Shown in pieces: positions 36,201-45,522 of a stretch of DNA of 64,000 nucleotides. Location: NCBI GenBank assembly GCA_023392075.1, contig JAEVZU010000193.1, forward strand, positions 11,646 to 75,645, read 5' to 3'. A program made the translations under genes and the position numbers. The stretch's first letter is position 1, and each line of letters opens with the position of its first letter. This DNA is from Bacillota bacterium (GTDB taxonomy: Bacteria; Bacillota; Clostridia; Acetivibrionales; DSM-1351). The notes beneath the pieces were generated by a model. The model ran no database searches, was not told where the DNA came from, and saw only the letters and a list, made by a program, of their open reading frames with translations.

Positions 36201-37557
36201 GGTCAAGACTCCCGGCATATTCAGCCAGTAAAAACAATCTTTCGTTCAGCTCGTTTTCGTCTTTTACCCCGTCATCCGCCGACACTCTGTACGCCATTAT
36301 GCATTCGTTTTCAACACTCCAGATAATGATGCTGGGATGATTTCTGTCACGTTCTATCATTCTTTTAATATGTTTCTTGCCATTTTCCACAAATTCCATT
36401 GAGTAGTGGAATTCACAATGGGACGCCCAGATGGATGTCTCATCAACAATCATCATTCCCATCTCATCGGCCATATCAAGGAAGAATTCAGGATAAACCT
36501 GTGCGTGGAGCCTTATGCAATTCACATTGGCGTCCCTGGCCATTTTATACCAGAGCCTTGCATACTCCTCATTCTGATATGCAAAACCCATATAGTGCCA
36601 GGAATCATTTCTTAAATTTATTGGAGTTCCATTCAGGTAAAACTGTTTTCCTCTGACCTCAAAGCTTTTGAAGCCAAATCTTGCAGTTTTGACATCTACT
36701 ATCTCATTGCCGCTATGGAGAATCACATCTATGTAATATAACTCGGGGGAATCAGGCCACCACTGCCTTATCTCATCCTTTATGCCGGAATAGTCAAAGA
36801 TGAATTCAACTGAATTCCCATTGACGGGCAAACCGCAGGCCAGCTTAAAACTCCTGTCACCCGACCACTCCCTCAGGACCATACCAACGGTGAAATCTTC
36901 TCCCCTGTCGGCGGCCAGATTTGCATCAACCCTTAATATATTGCTGTTGACGTCTGTCCTGACAAAAATATCCGTAATATGGTCATACGGATATACATTC
37001 AAATATACATCCTGCCATATGCCGCCCATGGTCTTGCCCCAGAATGAACCGGTAGGATATTCTATCCTGTTTTTACCCGCTTCATTTTTATATCTGAAGG
37101 CGTCAAGCTTCTTCACACCTACCACCAGTGTATTGTTCATACCGTATTTTACACAGTCCTGAACAGGAAATTCATGCGGCAAAAACCCATCTGCGTCGGT
37201 TGAGATCAGTTTACCGTTAATATAAAACTCACTGTAAAAAAGTACCGCATTAAATTTCAGGGTAATTACTTTTCCCAGCCATTCTTCATCAATAAATATT
37301 TCTGTTTTATACCAGCCGCTTTGGGCGTTTTCCCATGCTTTGGGGTATTCGGGATATAAATTGAATTCTCCGCCCCTGAGGAATATTTCTTCTTCCCCAC
37401 AGGTCAGCTTTTCAGGACCTGCAAAAGTATTTATATTCCAGGGAGACGGAACCTTGATCTGAGTTTTGTCCCATTTCCGGGGTATCCGGTCCAATGTCCC
37501 GTTTCCGGGGCAAAAATCCCATAAACCGTTCAGACATATCTGTTTTCTGTTATTCAT
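33289..37557 (-). CDS. Very large GH2-family glycosidase with extra C-terminal domains
   Basis: A 1422-residue protein. The N-terminal 600 residues form a GH2 core: sugar-binding domain (~10-180), immunoglobulin-like domain (~190-295) and barrel, with the acid/base Glu418 in IIWSVENE and the nucleophile Glu493 in VTIGEMGS. After ~680 comes a long segment I cannot assign (with KVGILGGSGLGANEFF). The last ~130 residues resemble an F5/8-type carbohydrate-binding domain. There is no signal peptide, so it should be cytoplasmic. Substrate may be a beta-galactoside, glucuronide or mannoside. Start 37557 follows AGGAGG. Confidence 0.85.
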   Translation of the reverse strand: MNNRKQICLNGLWDFCPGNGTLDRIPRKWDKTQIKVPSPWNINTFAGPEKLTCGEEEIFLRGGEFNLYPEYPKAWENAQSGWYKTEIFIDEEWLGKVITLKFNAVLFYSEFYINGKLISTDADGFLPHEFPVQDCVKYGMNNTLVVGVKKLDAFRYKNEAGKNRIEYPTGSFWGKTMGGIWQDVYLNVYPYDHITDIFVRTDVNSNILRVDANLAADRGEDFTVGMVLREWSGDRSFKLACGLPVNGNSVEFIFDYSGIKDEIRQWWPDSPELYYIDVILHSGNEIVDVKTARFGFKSFEVRGKQFYLNGTPINLRNDSWHYMGFAYQNEEYARLWYKMARDANVNCIRLHAQVYPEFFLDMADEMGMMIVDETSIWASHCEFHYSMEFVENGKKHIKRMIERDRNHPSIIIWSVENECIMAYRVSADDGVKDENELNERLFLLAEYAGSLDPTRPVSGDGSQDMGGRLDVYSLHYPGKKGPENVNKPVTIGEMGSLYYATPDCVCNQYGEKTYLSFDGRLEAIGRELFENLKHERKWAAQVCVFNLVWYGLKPLPFKERIINYPDLSLPGVKPTRTGPYISTLNAGYDDSLPEYIPNTVFEWVRQAYLPERFFFEEGRSRYYNGEAGAKKISVFNDSFEEKEYILEWQMEQRGEILGSGNKSVLVKPAGYEELDIEFDLPAVDSIERLSLRILMKFRDNIVFEDVCSIKVYNKNHIFSFMGGFGKVGILGGSGLGANEFFEKSGIETVGGLTQGIDIYLLEECTEEAAAGLTGAGCSVLDLLPEKHGFKSWLSHGSAENAFLNVDDRTLMENLEEEDLFNWGNGYLCNNTFQDNLCVSAFNLFCTGKGIPLILDIKNGKAVQLVSTIPLLKWAAEEPAALVLLSNLIAYAAQTGKTEAHECVLVSKKDSDMHRSFEKMGIDFTLAEVKNRDQIRSLREVKLLVADGSRRLDYLDEIMPYNAEQILLCNFDEATLPDSLKGYIEVVEKPLYQLIKAGKDTALTDGIHAGDLYGLEAGQETVICKRPFLIKDDRKVKGLLKNADLNWRMWNFQGEDRKTVSILRSEQETKTPLYGLAETHINTVKVILGQIDMSYANRKLERLASRFFSNMGLTVNCKMSDEFENILHEGIYDSKVTKALVLSSKNNLEPESMSPEINRFEEVGAGFWRVLDLLDSDSGKNEPYCYYCLYIHSPSDRTDLLLNPDLMEVQIRNKNRKELYLNNTLISEGKQIALAALPLKNGWNKLVIKENREVNEAAPLSVVFRRKDSDSLDLQFSLESEGFQEIVGEQFQFITNSNQEICDNITKGKGYFWESSETQVKGMYLQSDLKSVYEIAKLQFNSRMEDTSVRLNTPRSFVLLFSTDGKHWEEEYNVSDEEKLSFIDGKVILCFNKQKARYVKLVITNVALKPLSVSEFKVFGYGG

Positions 37558-37641
37558 GCTATCAACCTCCTGGGTCATGTTATGGTTAAAGCCGTATAGC
37601 GGCCAATATTCGTTTACTCCCATATCCGATTATATTCAATT

Positions 37642-39531
37642 TCACAATCCTGTAATATTTCCATCACTGTCGCAGCAGGGAATTTTTATTTTTACACTTG
37701 TTCCCATTCCCAGCCGGCTGGTTATGGACAATCCGTATTCATCACCGCAAAAAAGGTTTATCCTTTTCATTACATTGTATAAGCCAAAGCTCTTCCTATC
37801 CTTTCCGGAATCACTCATTATTTTATCAATGGTTTCCTGCTCCATGCCATCACCGTTATCACTGACATCAAATATTAAAAGATTCTCTGCCTTTTGTCCC
37901 TTAACAGTTATGAGACCTTTTTTCTCCGAATTCCTTAACCCGTGTAAAAGTGAATTTTCAACTACAGGCTGCAGGATCAGCTTAATACAGTTATATGAAC
38001 AAATGTTTTCATCCACATCTATCCGGTAATCAAGATCCAGCTTGTAAATTTTCCGTATCAGATTTATATAGGCCGTAATGATATAAATTTCATCGGACAC
38101 TTTGATAAAAATATTCCCTTTGCTGAGACTTGCCTTATAAAAGCCGATAAGATTTTCGGTTATTTCATATGCATCCAGATTTCCGCATTTTTTAGTGATC
38201 CATCTTATAGCCGTCAAACTGTTATAAAGCAGGTGGGGATTGATTTGTTCCTGTAACAGCTCATACTCTATTTTTTGGGAATACAGTTTAACCTTATATT
38301 CGGTTTCAATCAAATGATTAATTCGTCCTAGCATTTCATTAAACTGCCGATCCAGCTCTCCGATTTCATCTTTTCCCCGTATCTCCTGCAATGGGAGCGT
38401 AGTATCCTTTTTAATCCTGTGGATTTTTGTTGTAAGATGCTTTAACCTCTTTGTGATGGTTTTGGACAATGTCAGCATTATCAGCAGCGAACCTGCAAAT
38501 GACAAAAGGCTTATTGCCAGAGTGGTTACTACAATTTCGTTTGTTTTGGTTTCCACCGTATTCCCTGAATCCACCAGAACCATTTTCCAGCCTGATATTA
38601 CCGAGGTTTCGTAATATACACCGGCATCTGCGCCATTCACCTTCAGATGTCCTACTCCCTTTTCACCTTTTTGAATTATATTATTGAGTGCAGTCCTGAA
38701 AGCTTCCGATCCATCTGCCAGCTGCCCGCTGCTGCAGACAAGGCTGCCCTCCTGATCCATAAGAATGGCCGAGCAGCCTTCCCGCGGAGTAATGCTGTGC
38801 AGTATATCTCCAATGGAGTCTAAGGGTATGGCAAGGCTGATAACACCCAGATTCTCCATTGTTTCAAAATTATAGAACTGCCTGTTCAGGGAAATGACTT
38901 TTATTGGAGTATCACTATTCTGAACGTATTTATTTTCGGTGTATGCAGGTCTCCAGAAAAAAGAACTCTTACTGTCCTTTGCTCTTCTATACCACTGCTC
39001 GCCATCCAGCTGTTTAAAATTCAATATGCGGATATTATCATAATTATTATTCATAAATATGCTGTTTATGGAATCGTTATTTGAATAAAAGGTCAGAAAT
39101 AACCCAACACCGTTTTTCAAACTGTAGCTCGAATATTTCAGATTGGAATATTTATACTCATTTAAAAGCGGCAGCACTTTTTGACTGAAGTTCGTATACA
39201 TTTCCAGAAGATCACCGTATTCATTATATTTAACCGATAAAATTCTCTGCATATTGCGGTCGCTGAACAATATATCGCTCCTGTTGACCACACCCTCCAT
39301 ATAAAAATCCACAATGTCTCTCATTTGGCGGACGGATGAAGATAAAAACCTTTTCTCCGTTTCCACAAGATTCTGGTTTGATATGAGATACAATTTTGTA
39401 CCCAGGATAATAACAGGTACAAGTGTAATTATTATATTGATTGTATATAGTTTTTTCCTGATTTCAAGATCATAGAGAAAATTGGATAACAGTTTGTATA
39501 AAAAAGTCAAAATGTATTTAAAAAAACGCAA
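37642..39531 (-). CDS. Sensor histidine kinase, YesM family
   Basis: A 629-residue kinase. It has a membrane segment at ~29-50, an extracellular sensor (~51-290), a second membrane segment (~295-318) and a HAMP region. The phospho-acceptor region is EQINPHLLYNSL with His433, and the ATPase domain has VVENSLLHGLRN and VSDNGDGM. It starts with TTG; GGCGGTGA, which contains the stop of the response-regulator gene, lies seven bases before it, so the pair is translationally coupled. It probably senses sugars imported by the operon upstream on the same strand. Confidence 0.9.
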   Translation of the reverse strand: MRFFKYILTFLYKLLSNFLYDLEIRKKLYTINIIITLVPVIILGTKLYLISNQNLVETEKRFLSSSVRQMRDIVDFYMEGVVNRSDILFSDRNMQRILSVKYNEYGDLLEMYTNFSQKVLPLLNEYKYSNLKYSSYSLKNGVGLFLTFYSNNDSINSIFMNNNYDNIRILNFKQLDGEQWYRRAKDSKSSFFWRPAYTENKYVQNSDTPIKVISLNRQFYNFETMENLGVISLAIPLDSIGDILHSITPREGCSAILMDQEGSLVCSSGQLADGSEAFRTALNNIIQKGEKGVGHLKVNGADAGVYYETSVISGWKMVLVDSGNTVETKTNEIVVTTLAISLLSFAGSLLIMLTLSKTITKRLKHLTTKIHRIKKDTTLPLQEIRGKDEIGELDRQFNEMLGRINHLIETEYKVKLYSQKIEYELLQEQINPHLLYNSLTAIRWITKKCGNLDAYEITENLIGFYKASLSKGNIFIKVSDEIYIITAYINLIRKIYKLDLDYRIDVDENICSYNCIKLILQPVVENSLLHGLRNSEKKGLITVKGQKAENLLIFDVSDNGDGMEQETIDKIMSDSGKDRKSFGLYNVMKRINLFCGDEYGLSITSRLGMGTSVKIKIPCCDSDGNITGL

Positions 39532-39538
39532 GTATCGT

Positions 39539-41167
39539 TCACCGCCTTTTCCCTTCTCTGTATTCCTTTGGTGTCACTCCTGCACAGCTTTTAAACAATG
39601 AATTAAAATATGCAGTATGTTTATACCCCACCTCCTCAACTATTTCATATAATTTCATATTTGTATTCAACAAAAGTTTTTTGGCCTTCTCCATACGGAC
39701 CCGTACTATATATTGAGGAATTGTCTCGCCTGTTTCGTGCTGAAAAAGAGAATTCAAATAGTTGGGACTGAAAAAAACCCTGTCTGCTATGTTCTGAACC
39801 GTAAGTTCCTGATCAAGGTACTCCTCAATATACTTCCTTACCGCTTCAACAACCTTTCTGCTTTTTAAACTGTTTTTGTCTGCAATCCACGCTTGAGCCG
39901 AAAATAGTATGTTCTTGACCCATTGCTGGATATCCAGAATGGTTTCAAACTCTATCAGTTTTTTCCAAACCACACTTCTCTGAGTAAATATCTCCTCAAA
40001 ATCCAAATTTATTTCAGCCATCACCAGTTGAACGCATATAATGATGCTGTAGGTCAGGTCTTTTACAGAATGCTCCGACATGGTGCAGTCTTTACCGGAA
40101 AAGTACTTCGCCATAAAGCTCATAACCTGGTTAGGCTGATTTGACAGTAATATCATACGTATATCCGACTTCAGCGTGCCCAGATCAATTGCTGCTGCCT
40201 CCTCGCCTTCCTTTAATTCATCGATATTAAGCAAATGTCCCTTGCCTACGAAAAATTTATGTCTCATCGCATTGAGGCATTCTTTGTACTGCAAATGGGT
40301 TTCGGTAATTCTGCCGAATGCTTTCCCCAATACCAGCGTCATTTCCGGAAGCCCGGAGCATCTGATCTGCTCCATTATTTTCCGGGACAATTGTACGGCA
40401 GTATTATCTCCGTTGATTAAAAAACCGTATACCGTAACGTTAAAAAGTATAATGAAATGAATAGCATCAACCTGGATGACAATAATTTCTTCCATTGAAC
40501 TTGAATAATTTGAAAAGCACTTTTCCACAATATTTGAGACCTTTATTTCAATCAGCTGCTTTTGTTCCATGGATAAGTTACGAAGGACTTCAAGATCATC
40601 AATTTCCATGACCAGCACCTGATATATTCCTTTTTTGATAGGAATATTAAAATATTTCATCTGATTCCATAAGGCTTCCTCATCATGACTCCCTTCAAGT
40701 ATAAAGCTTCTGATAAATCTCTCTTTCAGGATCGGAAAACTCTCCTGAAGCCTCTTTTTGATTTCTTCCTTTTCTTTGGCCAGCTCCGTTTCCTCATTCA
40801 TTTTTGCTATGAGTGTACCAAAAACATTGGAGATTTCATCATTCTGCAAGGGTTTGGTAATATATGCCGCAACATCAAGCTTCAATGCCTCCCTTGCATA
40901 TTCAAATTCACTGTAACAGCTCATGATAACCACCTTGACGCAGGGATTGATTTCTTTAGCTGCTTTGATAAATTCCATCCCGGTCATTTTAGGCATTTGA
41001 ATATCGGTAAGAATAATATCAGGCTTGTATTCCTGCATTTTCTCAATAGCATCAATTGCATTGGAGAAGGTTTCAGTAACTTTAACAAAAAGCTCATCCC
41101 AGTTAACGATGGATAAGGCATCATCCCTGTCATAAAAATTATCATCAACGATTATCATCTTGTACAT
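39539..41167 (-). CDS. Response regulator with AraC output, YesN family
   Basis: A 542-residue regulator. Its receiver domain has the acidic pair IVDDN and phospho-acceptor Asp55 in ILTDIQMP, with the conserved Lys in ITKPLQ near 106. A long linker follows, then a C-terminal AraC helix-turn-helix pair (about 440-540, with VQNIADRVFFSPNYLNSLF). Its gene ends seven bases before the YesM start. The pair sits between importer 2 (upstream) and the glycosidases (downstream), so it likely activates both. Confidence 0.92.
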   Translation of the reverse strand: MYKMIIVDDNFYDRDDALSIVNWDELFVKVTETFSNAIDAIEKMQEYKPDIILTDIQMPKMTGMEFIKAAKEINPCVKVVIMSCYSEFEYAREALKLDVAAYITKPLQNDEISNVFGTLIAKMNEETELAKEKEEIKKRLQESFPILKERFIRSFILEGSHDEEALWNQMKYFNIPIKKGIYQVLVMEIDDLEVLRNLSMEQKQLIEIKVSNIVEKCFSNYSSSMEEIIVIQVDAIHFIILFNVTVYGFLINGDNTAVQLSRKIMEQIRCSGLPEMTLVLGKAFGRITETHLQYKECLNAMRHKFFVGKGHLLNIDELKEGEEAAAIDLGTLKSDIRMILLSNQPNQVMSFMAKYFSGKDCTMSEHSVKDLTYSIIICVQLVMAEINLDFEEIFTQRSVVWKKLIEFETILDIQQWVKNILFSAQAWIADKNSLKSRKVVEAVRKYIEEYLDQELTVQNIADRVFFSPNYLNSLFQHETGETIPQYIVRVRMEKAKKLLLNTNMKLYEIVEEVGYKHTAYFNSLFKSCAGVTPKEYREGKRR

Positions 41168-41244
41168 ATTCCTGTCAGCTCCCAGTTTTATGGCTAAAGG
41201 GAATACCGCAAAACCAAAACAATTGAAATATATGCAAAAATGTC

Positions 41245-41412
41245 ATAGTGCTCCCATAATGACTTTAATAAATGGATTGCTGACATAGTACAAGCCTGAA
41301 ATTTGTATGACTCATCACAAGTATTCCAAAATACTTTGTGTTTCACCTACATTTTCAGGCATATACTATTTAATGGAACTGCCCATTTATTGAAGCTGTA
41401 CTTGAGTACTAT
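41245..41412 (-). repeat. Palindromic intergenic repeat, copy E (headless)
   Basis: A 168-bp copy of the type C outer form: ATAGTGCTCCC at one end and TACTTGAGTACTAT at the other. Paired arms such as AATAAATGG/CCATTTATT are present. Instead of the branched head it has one hairpin, CACAAGTATT with AATACTTTGTG (41316-41340). It lies 56 bp after the lipoprotein stop and before the response-regulator gene of the same operon. Confidence 0.8.
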
Positions 41413-41468
41413 AATCAGTATTCATTTATTACAATTGCTCTATTTTGATACGGTCCCCCGGATTTTTA

Positions 41469-43283
41469 TTACCTGGCAGATAGTATCTTATATCTCTCTC
41501 CGACCTCAGCCATAGCCTTCTTATAATCTCCGGATTTCATGTATTCATCATAAACACTGTTCCAGTTCTTTTCAAAGGTTTGGTCATCTTTTGAAAGCAC
41601 CAGTTTTCCATTATTTACCTCCCAACCTTTTGACCAGAAATAATTATTGAATTTGTTGGCTTCCTCCCCAAACGCATACAGTAAAGATCCATCAGTGGAA
41701 ATCATATCTGAACCGGCGACCCTCTTGATCTCTTTTGTGAAATCATATTGTGACGGATAGGAAAGCTCATAGCGGCTGGGATTAACTCCTCCGTTTGCAA
41801 TAAAACCCCGTACTGCAGAACTTGTATAGAAGGTCTTGGCAGGATCCCAAAGTCCGTAATATCCCGCATCTATACCGCTTGCAGTTTTATTGTTCAACTG
41901 CTTGGACTTTATAACGTTCCAGAGTTCTTCATTCTTAAATACCTTTTTGCCGTCTTTCATGTCCCAGACTCCGCCGTCTTTACCCCACATGATTATATCC
42001 TGTGCCTCATCACTGTATAACCAGTCCAGGTACTTTATGAGCTTGTCAACATCCTTGTAGTCTTTTCTGATAAGTAATCCCTGTCCTGACCCCGGATACA
42101 TACCGTCACAATAAGGGGGCAGATCTTCTTTATACCTTGGTGGAGTTATATATCTTACCCTGGTATTAAGGGTGCTTTCAAGTTTTTTTACAGAGTCAAT
42201 TTCATTTGGTTCTCCGCCTGTCCAGGTTGCATATTTCCCCAAGGCTATCTTGTCACCCAGCTTTTCTCTTTGCTTGCCCAGCAAATAGACATCTCTGTCT
42301 AATAAACCGTCTCTCAACCAGGTATTCAAGGTTTTATGCATATCCTTTGCAAAGGGTGCTCCGTAAAAGCCATTTACTTCTCCCTGATACTGTCTGAAGA
42401 AGTCAAATCCGAAAGAGGCACCGATTACAAATTGCGGGTCGGTTCCACCGAACGGGATAACCGTTGAACCGTCGGATGTTTTCAGGTTCAATGCCTTTAT
42501 ATCCTTCAGAAGTTTTTCAAAGTCGGCTATTGTTTTGATCTCCGGTTCAATTTTCAAATCCTCCGGAGTTAAACGTACTGATTTATTTTTATCGTTAAAT
42601 TCCTTTTCAAGTTCACTTACAGGTTTAAACTTATATCCCAGCTTCGCAAGTATGTCCTCTCTGATTGCAATATAGTTGGTCGAAGCATGTGCATCGGTAT
42701 ACATATCCTTATTTGCTTCTATTTGTGCAGGATCGGACCAGTCGGGCGTCGGACTTGTGGGCCAGTATATGTTTTTCTTGGTCTGCTGGGTTTTTATCAG
42801 TTCAATAGTCTTTGGAGTCAGGTATTTGCTGATATTGGGTACCTTTGATTTGTCACTTAAAATATCAGTAAAATCAACAAATTTGTCTGCAAATTTTGCT
42901 ATAGAATCAACTCCGCCTGCCGGAAACTCAAATACATCGGGCAGTGTGTTGGATGCTACACAAAGGTTCAGCTTGTCACTCCAGTTTTGGCTTGATTCAT
43001 AGGAGCGTTCCTTAACATTTATTTTCCACCCTTTTGCTTCAATAAGTGGTGTTACAACATCTTCCTTCGGCTCCACAAAAGGCTCATACCATTGATTGAA
43101 CATTGTCAGTTCAAGAGTTTGCATTTCTACAGGCTTGTCACCTGCTGCAGATCCATTTGAAGAATTGACGACAGTACTAGCTGTGCTTTCGGCTGCTTCG
43201 TTCCCACCGCAGCCGGCTGTTATTCCTGCGATAAGGAATACAACCAATAAAACAGACACCATTCTCTTAACACTGTTTACCAT
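41469..43283 (-). CDS. Extracellular sugar-binding lipoprotein, importer 2
   Basis: A 604-residue lipoprotein with lipobox ITAGC near residue 25 and a low-complexity Ser/Ala linker. The body is a long family-1 solute-binding protein (with GTDPQFVIGASFGFDFFRQY and WLYSDEAQDIIMWGKDGGVW), distinct from those of importers 1 and 3. It delivers a sugar to the two permeases encoded upstream. The start at 43283 follows AAGGAGG; a longer reading has none. Repeat E comes directly after, which might favour the high expression binding proteins need. Confidence 0.9.
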   Translation of the reverse strand: MVNSVKRMVSVLLVVFLIAGITAGCGGNEAAESTASTVVNSSNGSAAGDKPVEMQTLELTMFNQWYEPFVEPKEDVVTPLIEAKGWKINVKERSYESSQNWSDKLNLCVASNTLPDVFEFPAGGVDSIAKFADKFVDFTDILSDKSKVPNISKYLTPKTIELIKTQQTKKNIYWPTSPTPDWSDPAQIEANKDMYTDAHASTNYIAIREDILAKLGYKFKPVSELEKEFNDKNKSVRLTPEDLKIEPEIKTIADFEKLLKDIKALNLKTSDGSTVIPFGGTDPQFVIGASFGFDFFRQYQGEVNGFYGAPFAKDMHKTLNTWLRDGLLDRDVYLLGKQREKLGDKIALGKYATWTGGEPNEIDSVKKLESTLNTRVRYITPPRYKEDLPPYCDGMYPGSGQGLLIRKDYKDVDKLIKYLDWLYSDEAQDIIMWGKDGGVWDMKDGKKVFKNEELWNVIKSKQLNNKTASGIDAGYYGLWDPAKTFYTSSAVRGFIANGGVNPSRYELSYPSQYDFTKEIKRVAGSDMISTDGSLLYAFGEEANKFNNYFWSKGWEVNNGKLVLSKDDQTFEKNWNSVYDEYMKSGDYKKAMAEVGERYKILSAR

Positions 43284-43366
43284 AAAATCCTCCTTATAAA
43301 ATATATTTATATTAGCAAAATACCGTTTTGACTGATTCCGGCATTTTAACTTCAAATATGCTTTTA

Positions 43367-44263
43367 CTAGCCCTTGACGCCGCCTATCATGATTCCTTTA
43401 ACAAAATATTTCTGCAAAAAGGGATATACAAACAGGATGGGGAATACCGTAAAGCACAGTGTAGCCATTGTGATGGACTGGGTTGTAAACGTGTTTGTGT
43501 TGGCGCTGGTGGTACCATACTGGGCATTTCTAAGCAAAGTGGTTGTCTGGGTTCCCTGTATGATTTGCTGCAGCACTGCCTGAACCGGCTGGAGCTTTGC
43601 CGTATTGACATACAGAACGGCATCAAACCAGGAATTCCAATGACCCACTGCCACCAGTAATGCAATGGTTGCAATAATCGGAGTAGAAACCGGAATGACA
43701 ATCCTGGTAAATATCTGAAAATCGTTGGCACCATCTATTCTTGCAGATTCTTCGATACTTTCAGGCAACTGTCTGAAATAAGTCATCATAACCAGGAAAT
43801 TGAAGGTGCTGAACATTCCGGGAAAAATGTATACCCAGAAGGAATTCATCAGACCCAGCTTTGTAATCAGAATATAGCTGGGAAGGAGGCCGCCGCCGAA
43901 GTACATGGGAATCAGAAAGAAAACCGTCAGAAAGTATCTTCCCTTTAGTCTCTTTTTTGAACATGCATAAGCTGCCGCACCTGTTATTACAAGGTGGAAC
44001 ATGGTTCCGACAACTGTTCTTGCTACAGATACCAACAGTGATTGAATCAGGAGACTGTTGTTGAATATGGCCCAGTAATTATTCAAAGTCGGACTGACAG
44101 GTAAAATATAAACTGTTTTTCCTATCATAGCTGAGCCTGTACTGAGGGATTTGGCGAAAATATTCAGGAAAGGATAAATCATTAAGACTGAAAACATAAT
44201 CATTATAGCAGCCAGGACAGTTTGAAAAATCCACTCACTTCTATGCTTTTTAACCTGTAACAT
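43367..44263 (-). CDS. ABC sugar permease, importer 2 (YtcP-like)
   Basis: A 298-residue permease with six membrane segments, EAA loop SARIDGANDFQIFTRIVIP and ending FVKGIMIGGVKG. The ATG at 44263 follows AGGAGG; an in-frame ATG 22 codons upstream overlaps the previous gene and lacks a ribosome site. It pairs with the LplB-like permease encoded 10 bp upstream. Confidence 0.9.
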   Translation of the reverse strand: MLQVKKHRSEWIFQTVLAAIMIMFSVLMIYPFLNIFAKSLSTGSAMIGKTVYILPVSPTLNNYWAIFNNSLLIQSLLVSVARTVVGTMFHLVITGAAAYACSKKRLKGRYFLTVFFLIPMYFGGGLLPSYILITKLGLMNSFWVYIFPGMFSTFNFLVMMTYFRQLPESIEESARIDGANDFQIFTRIVIPVSTPIIATIALLVAVGHWNSWFDAVLYVNTAKLQPVQAVLQQIIQGTQTTTLLRNAQYGTTSANTNTFTTQSITMATLCFTVFPILFVYPFLQKYFVKGIMIGGVKG

Positions 44264-44273
44264 ATGTAACCTC

Positions 44274-45230
44274 CTAGAATATTCCTGAATCATTGACCTT
44301 ATTGGCGATCTTGTTTGCAATAAAGACAAAGGTCATGTTAATAACCGACAAAACCAGGCCCACGGAAGATGCAAAAGAATAGTTCATCCGCCGTATTCCT
44401 TCTCTGAAAATCCATATGTCCAGAACCTCTGAAGCATCTGCATTACCGGGATTACCCAGATTATACGTCCCATCAAACCCGGGTGACAGACCCGCACCCG
44501 ACAATAGAGAACCTGCTTGTAAAATAAGGAGTACCGCAACTGTCGGCATAATTCCGGGAATGGTGATATGAAGGATTCTTTTCAGCCGGCTTGCCCCGTC
44601 AACAATTGCAGCTTCGTATTGCTCCTGGTCTATACTCACAATAGCTGCAAGATAAATTATTGAACCCCATCCGATCTCTTTCCAGATGGCAATTAAAACC
44701 GAAACAATCCAGAAGAGCTTTGGATCCGCTAAAAAGTCTACGGATGAACCGCCGAATATACCGATTAATTTATTCACCGCTCCGGTATTTATGTCCAGGA
44801 TTTCATACATGATACCGGAAACAACAATCCAGGAAATAAAATGTGGAAGATATGAGGTTGTCTGAATGAATTTTTTTAATTTGATACTACTCATTTCATT
44901 AATAAATACAGCAAGTATAATAGGTAATGGAAAACCAAGGCAAAAACCTAATGCACTGATGCCCAAAGTGTTTTTTATAACTCTTGGCAGATCCGCACTT
45001 TCAAAGATACTTCTGAAATTGTCCAATCCTACAAATGTACTGTGTAAAAAGCCCTTCATAGGATCAAAGTTTTGAAAGGCCATTATTATTCCCGGCATGG
45101 GCAGATAATTAAATATCAGTACCGTCAGGAACGCAGGTGTTACAAATAAATACAGCCATCTGTTTTCCCATATATACAGCAGGGACTTCTTACCTTTATT
45201 CTTTTTGCTGGCAACCGTCATTTCAGACAC
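44274..45230 (-). CDS. ABC sugar permease, importer 2 (LplB-like)
   Basis: A 318-residue permease with six membrane segments and the EAA loop VDGASRLKRILHITIPGIMP. It starts with GTG, seven bases after AGGGAGGG. It is the first gene of importer 2, and the unit continues through the lipoprotein and probably the two-component genes. Its control region is shared with the divergent secreted enzyme at 45.5 kb. Confidence 0.88.
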   Translation of the reverse strand: MSEMTVASKKNKGKKSLLYIWENRWLYLFVTPAFLTVLIFNYLPMPGIIMAFQNFDPMKGFLHSTFVGLDNFRSIFESADLPRVIKNTLGISALGFCLGFPLPIILAVFINEMSSIKLKKFIQTTSYLPHFISWIVVSGIMYEILDINTGAVNKLIGIFGGSSVDFLADPKLFWIVSVLIAIWKEIGWGSIIYLAAIVSIDQEQYEAAIVDGASRLKRILHITIPGIMPTVAVLLILQAGSLLSGAGLSPGFDGTYNLGNPGNADASEVLDIWIFREGIRRMNYSFASSVGLVLSVINMTFVFIANKIANKVNDSGIF

Positions 45231-45392
45231 ATAGTGTCCCTCCCTCTAATTAAAAGTTTTGTAAAATGTTCTGTTTCAATATGTTGAATAAACCATGCAG
45301 TTTAATTCTAACAACTGCAGTTTTTTTTAATATATATCTATTTAACTAAAAGCATCACATTTTAACTGCATGCAACGGTTGATCAAAAATGG

Positions 45393-45421
45393 TTGACAGA
45401 ACCTTCTAAATTTTCTAAAAA
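45393..45421 (+). promoter_or_regulatory. Candidate promoter of the secreted enzyme gene
   Basis: TTGACA (45393-45398) is perfect and TAAAAA (45416-45421) follows after 17 bases. The rest of the 292-bp gap holds a small GCAGTT/AACTGC hairpin with eight T (around 45300-45330), which lies in the leader of the opposite operon. Confidence 0.5.
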
Positions 45422-45522
45422 TTAAAATCAATACATTACAATTATGTCAATAAAATACAAGACCTCCGGAAAAGTATGTATTACTGTTTAGTCATATAAA
45501 TTAATCAGGAGGAGTTAATATT

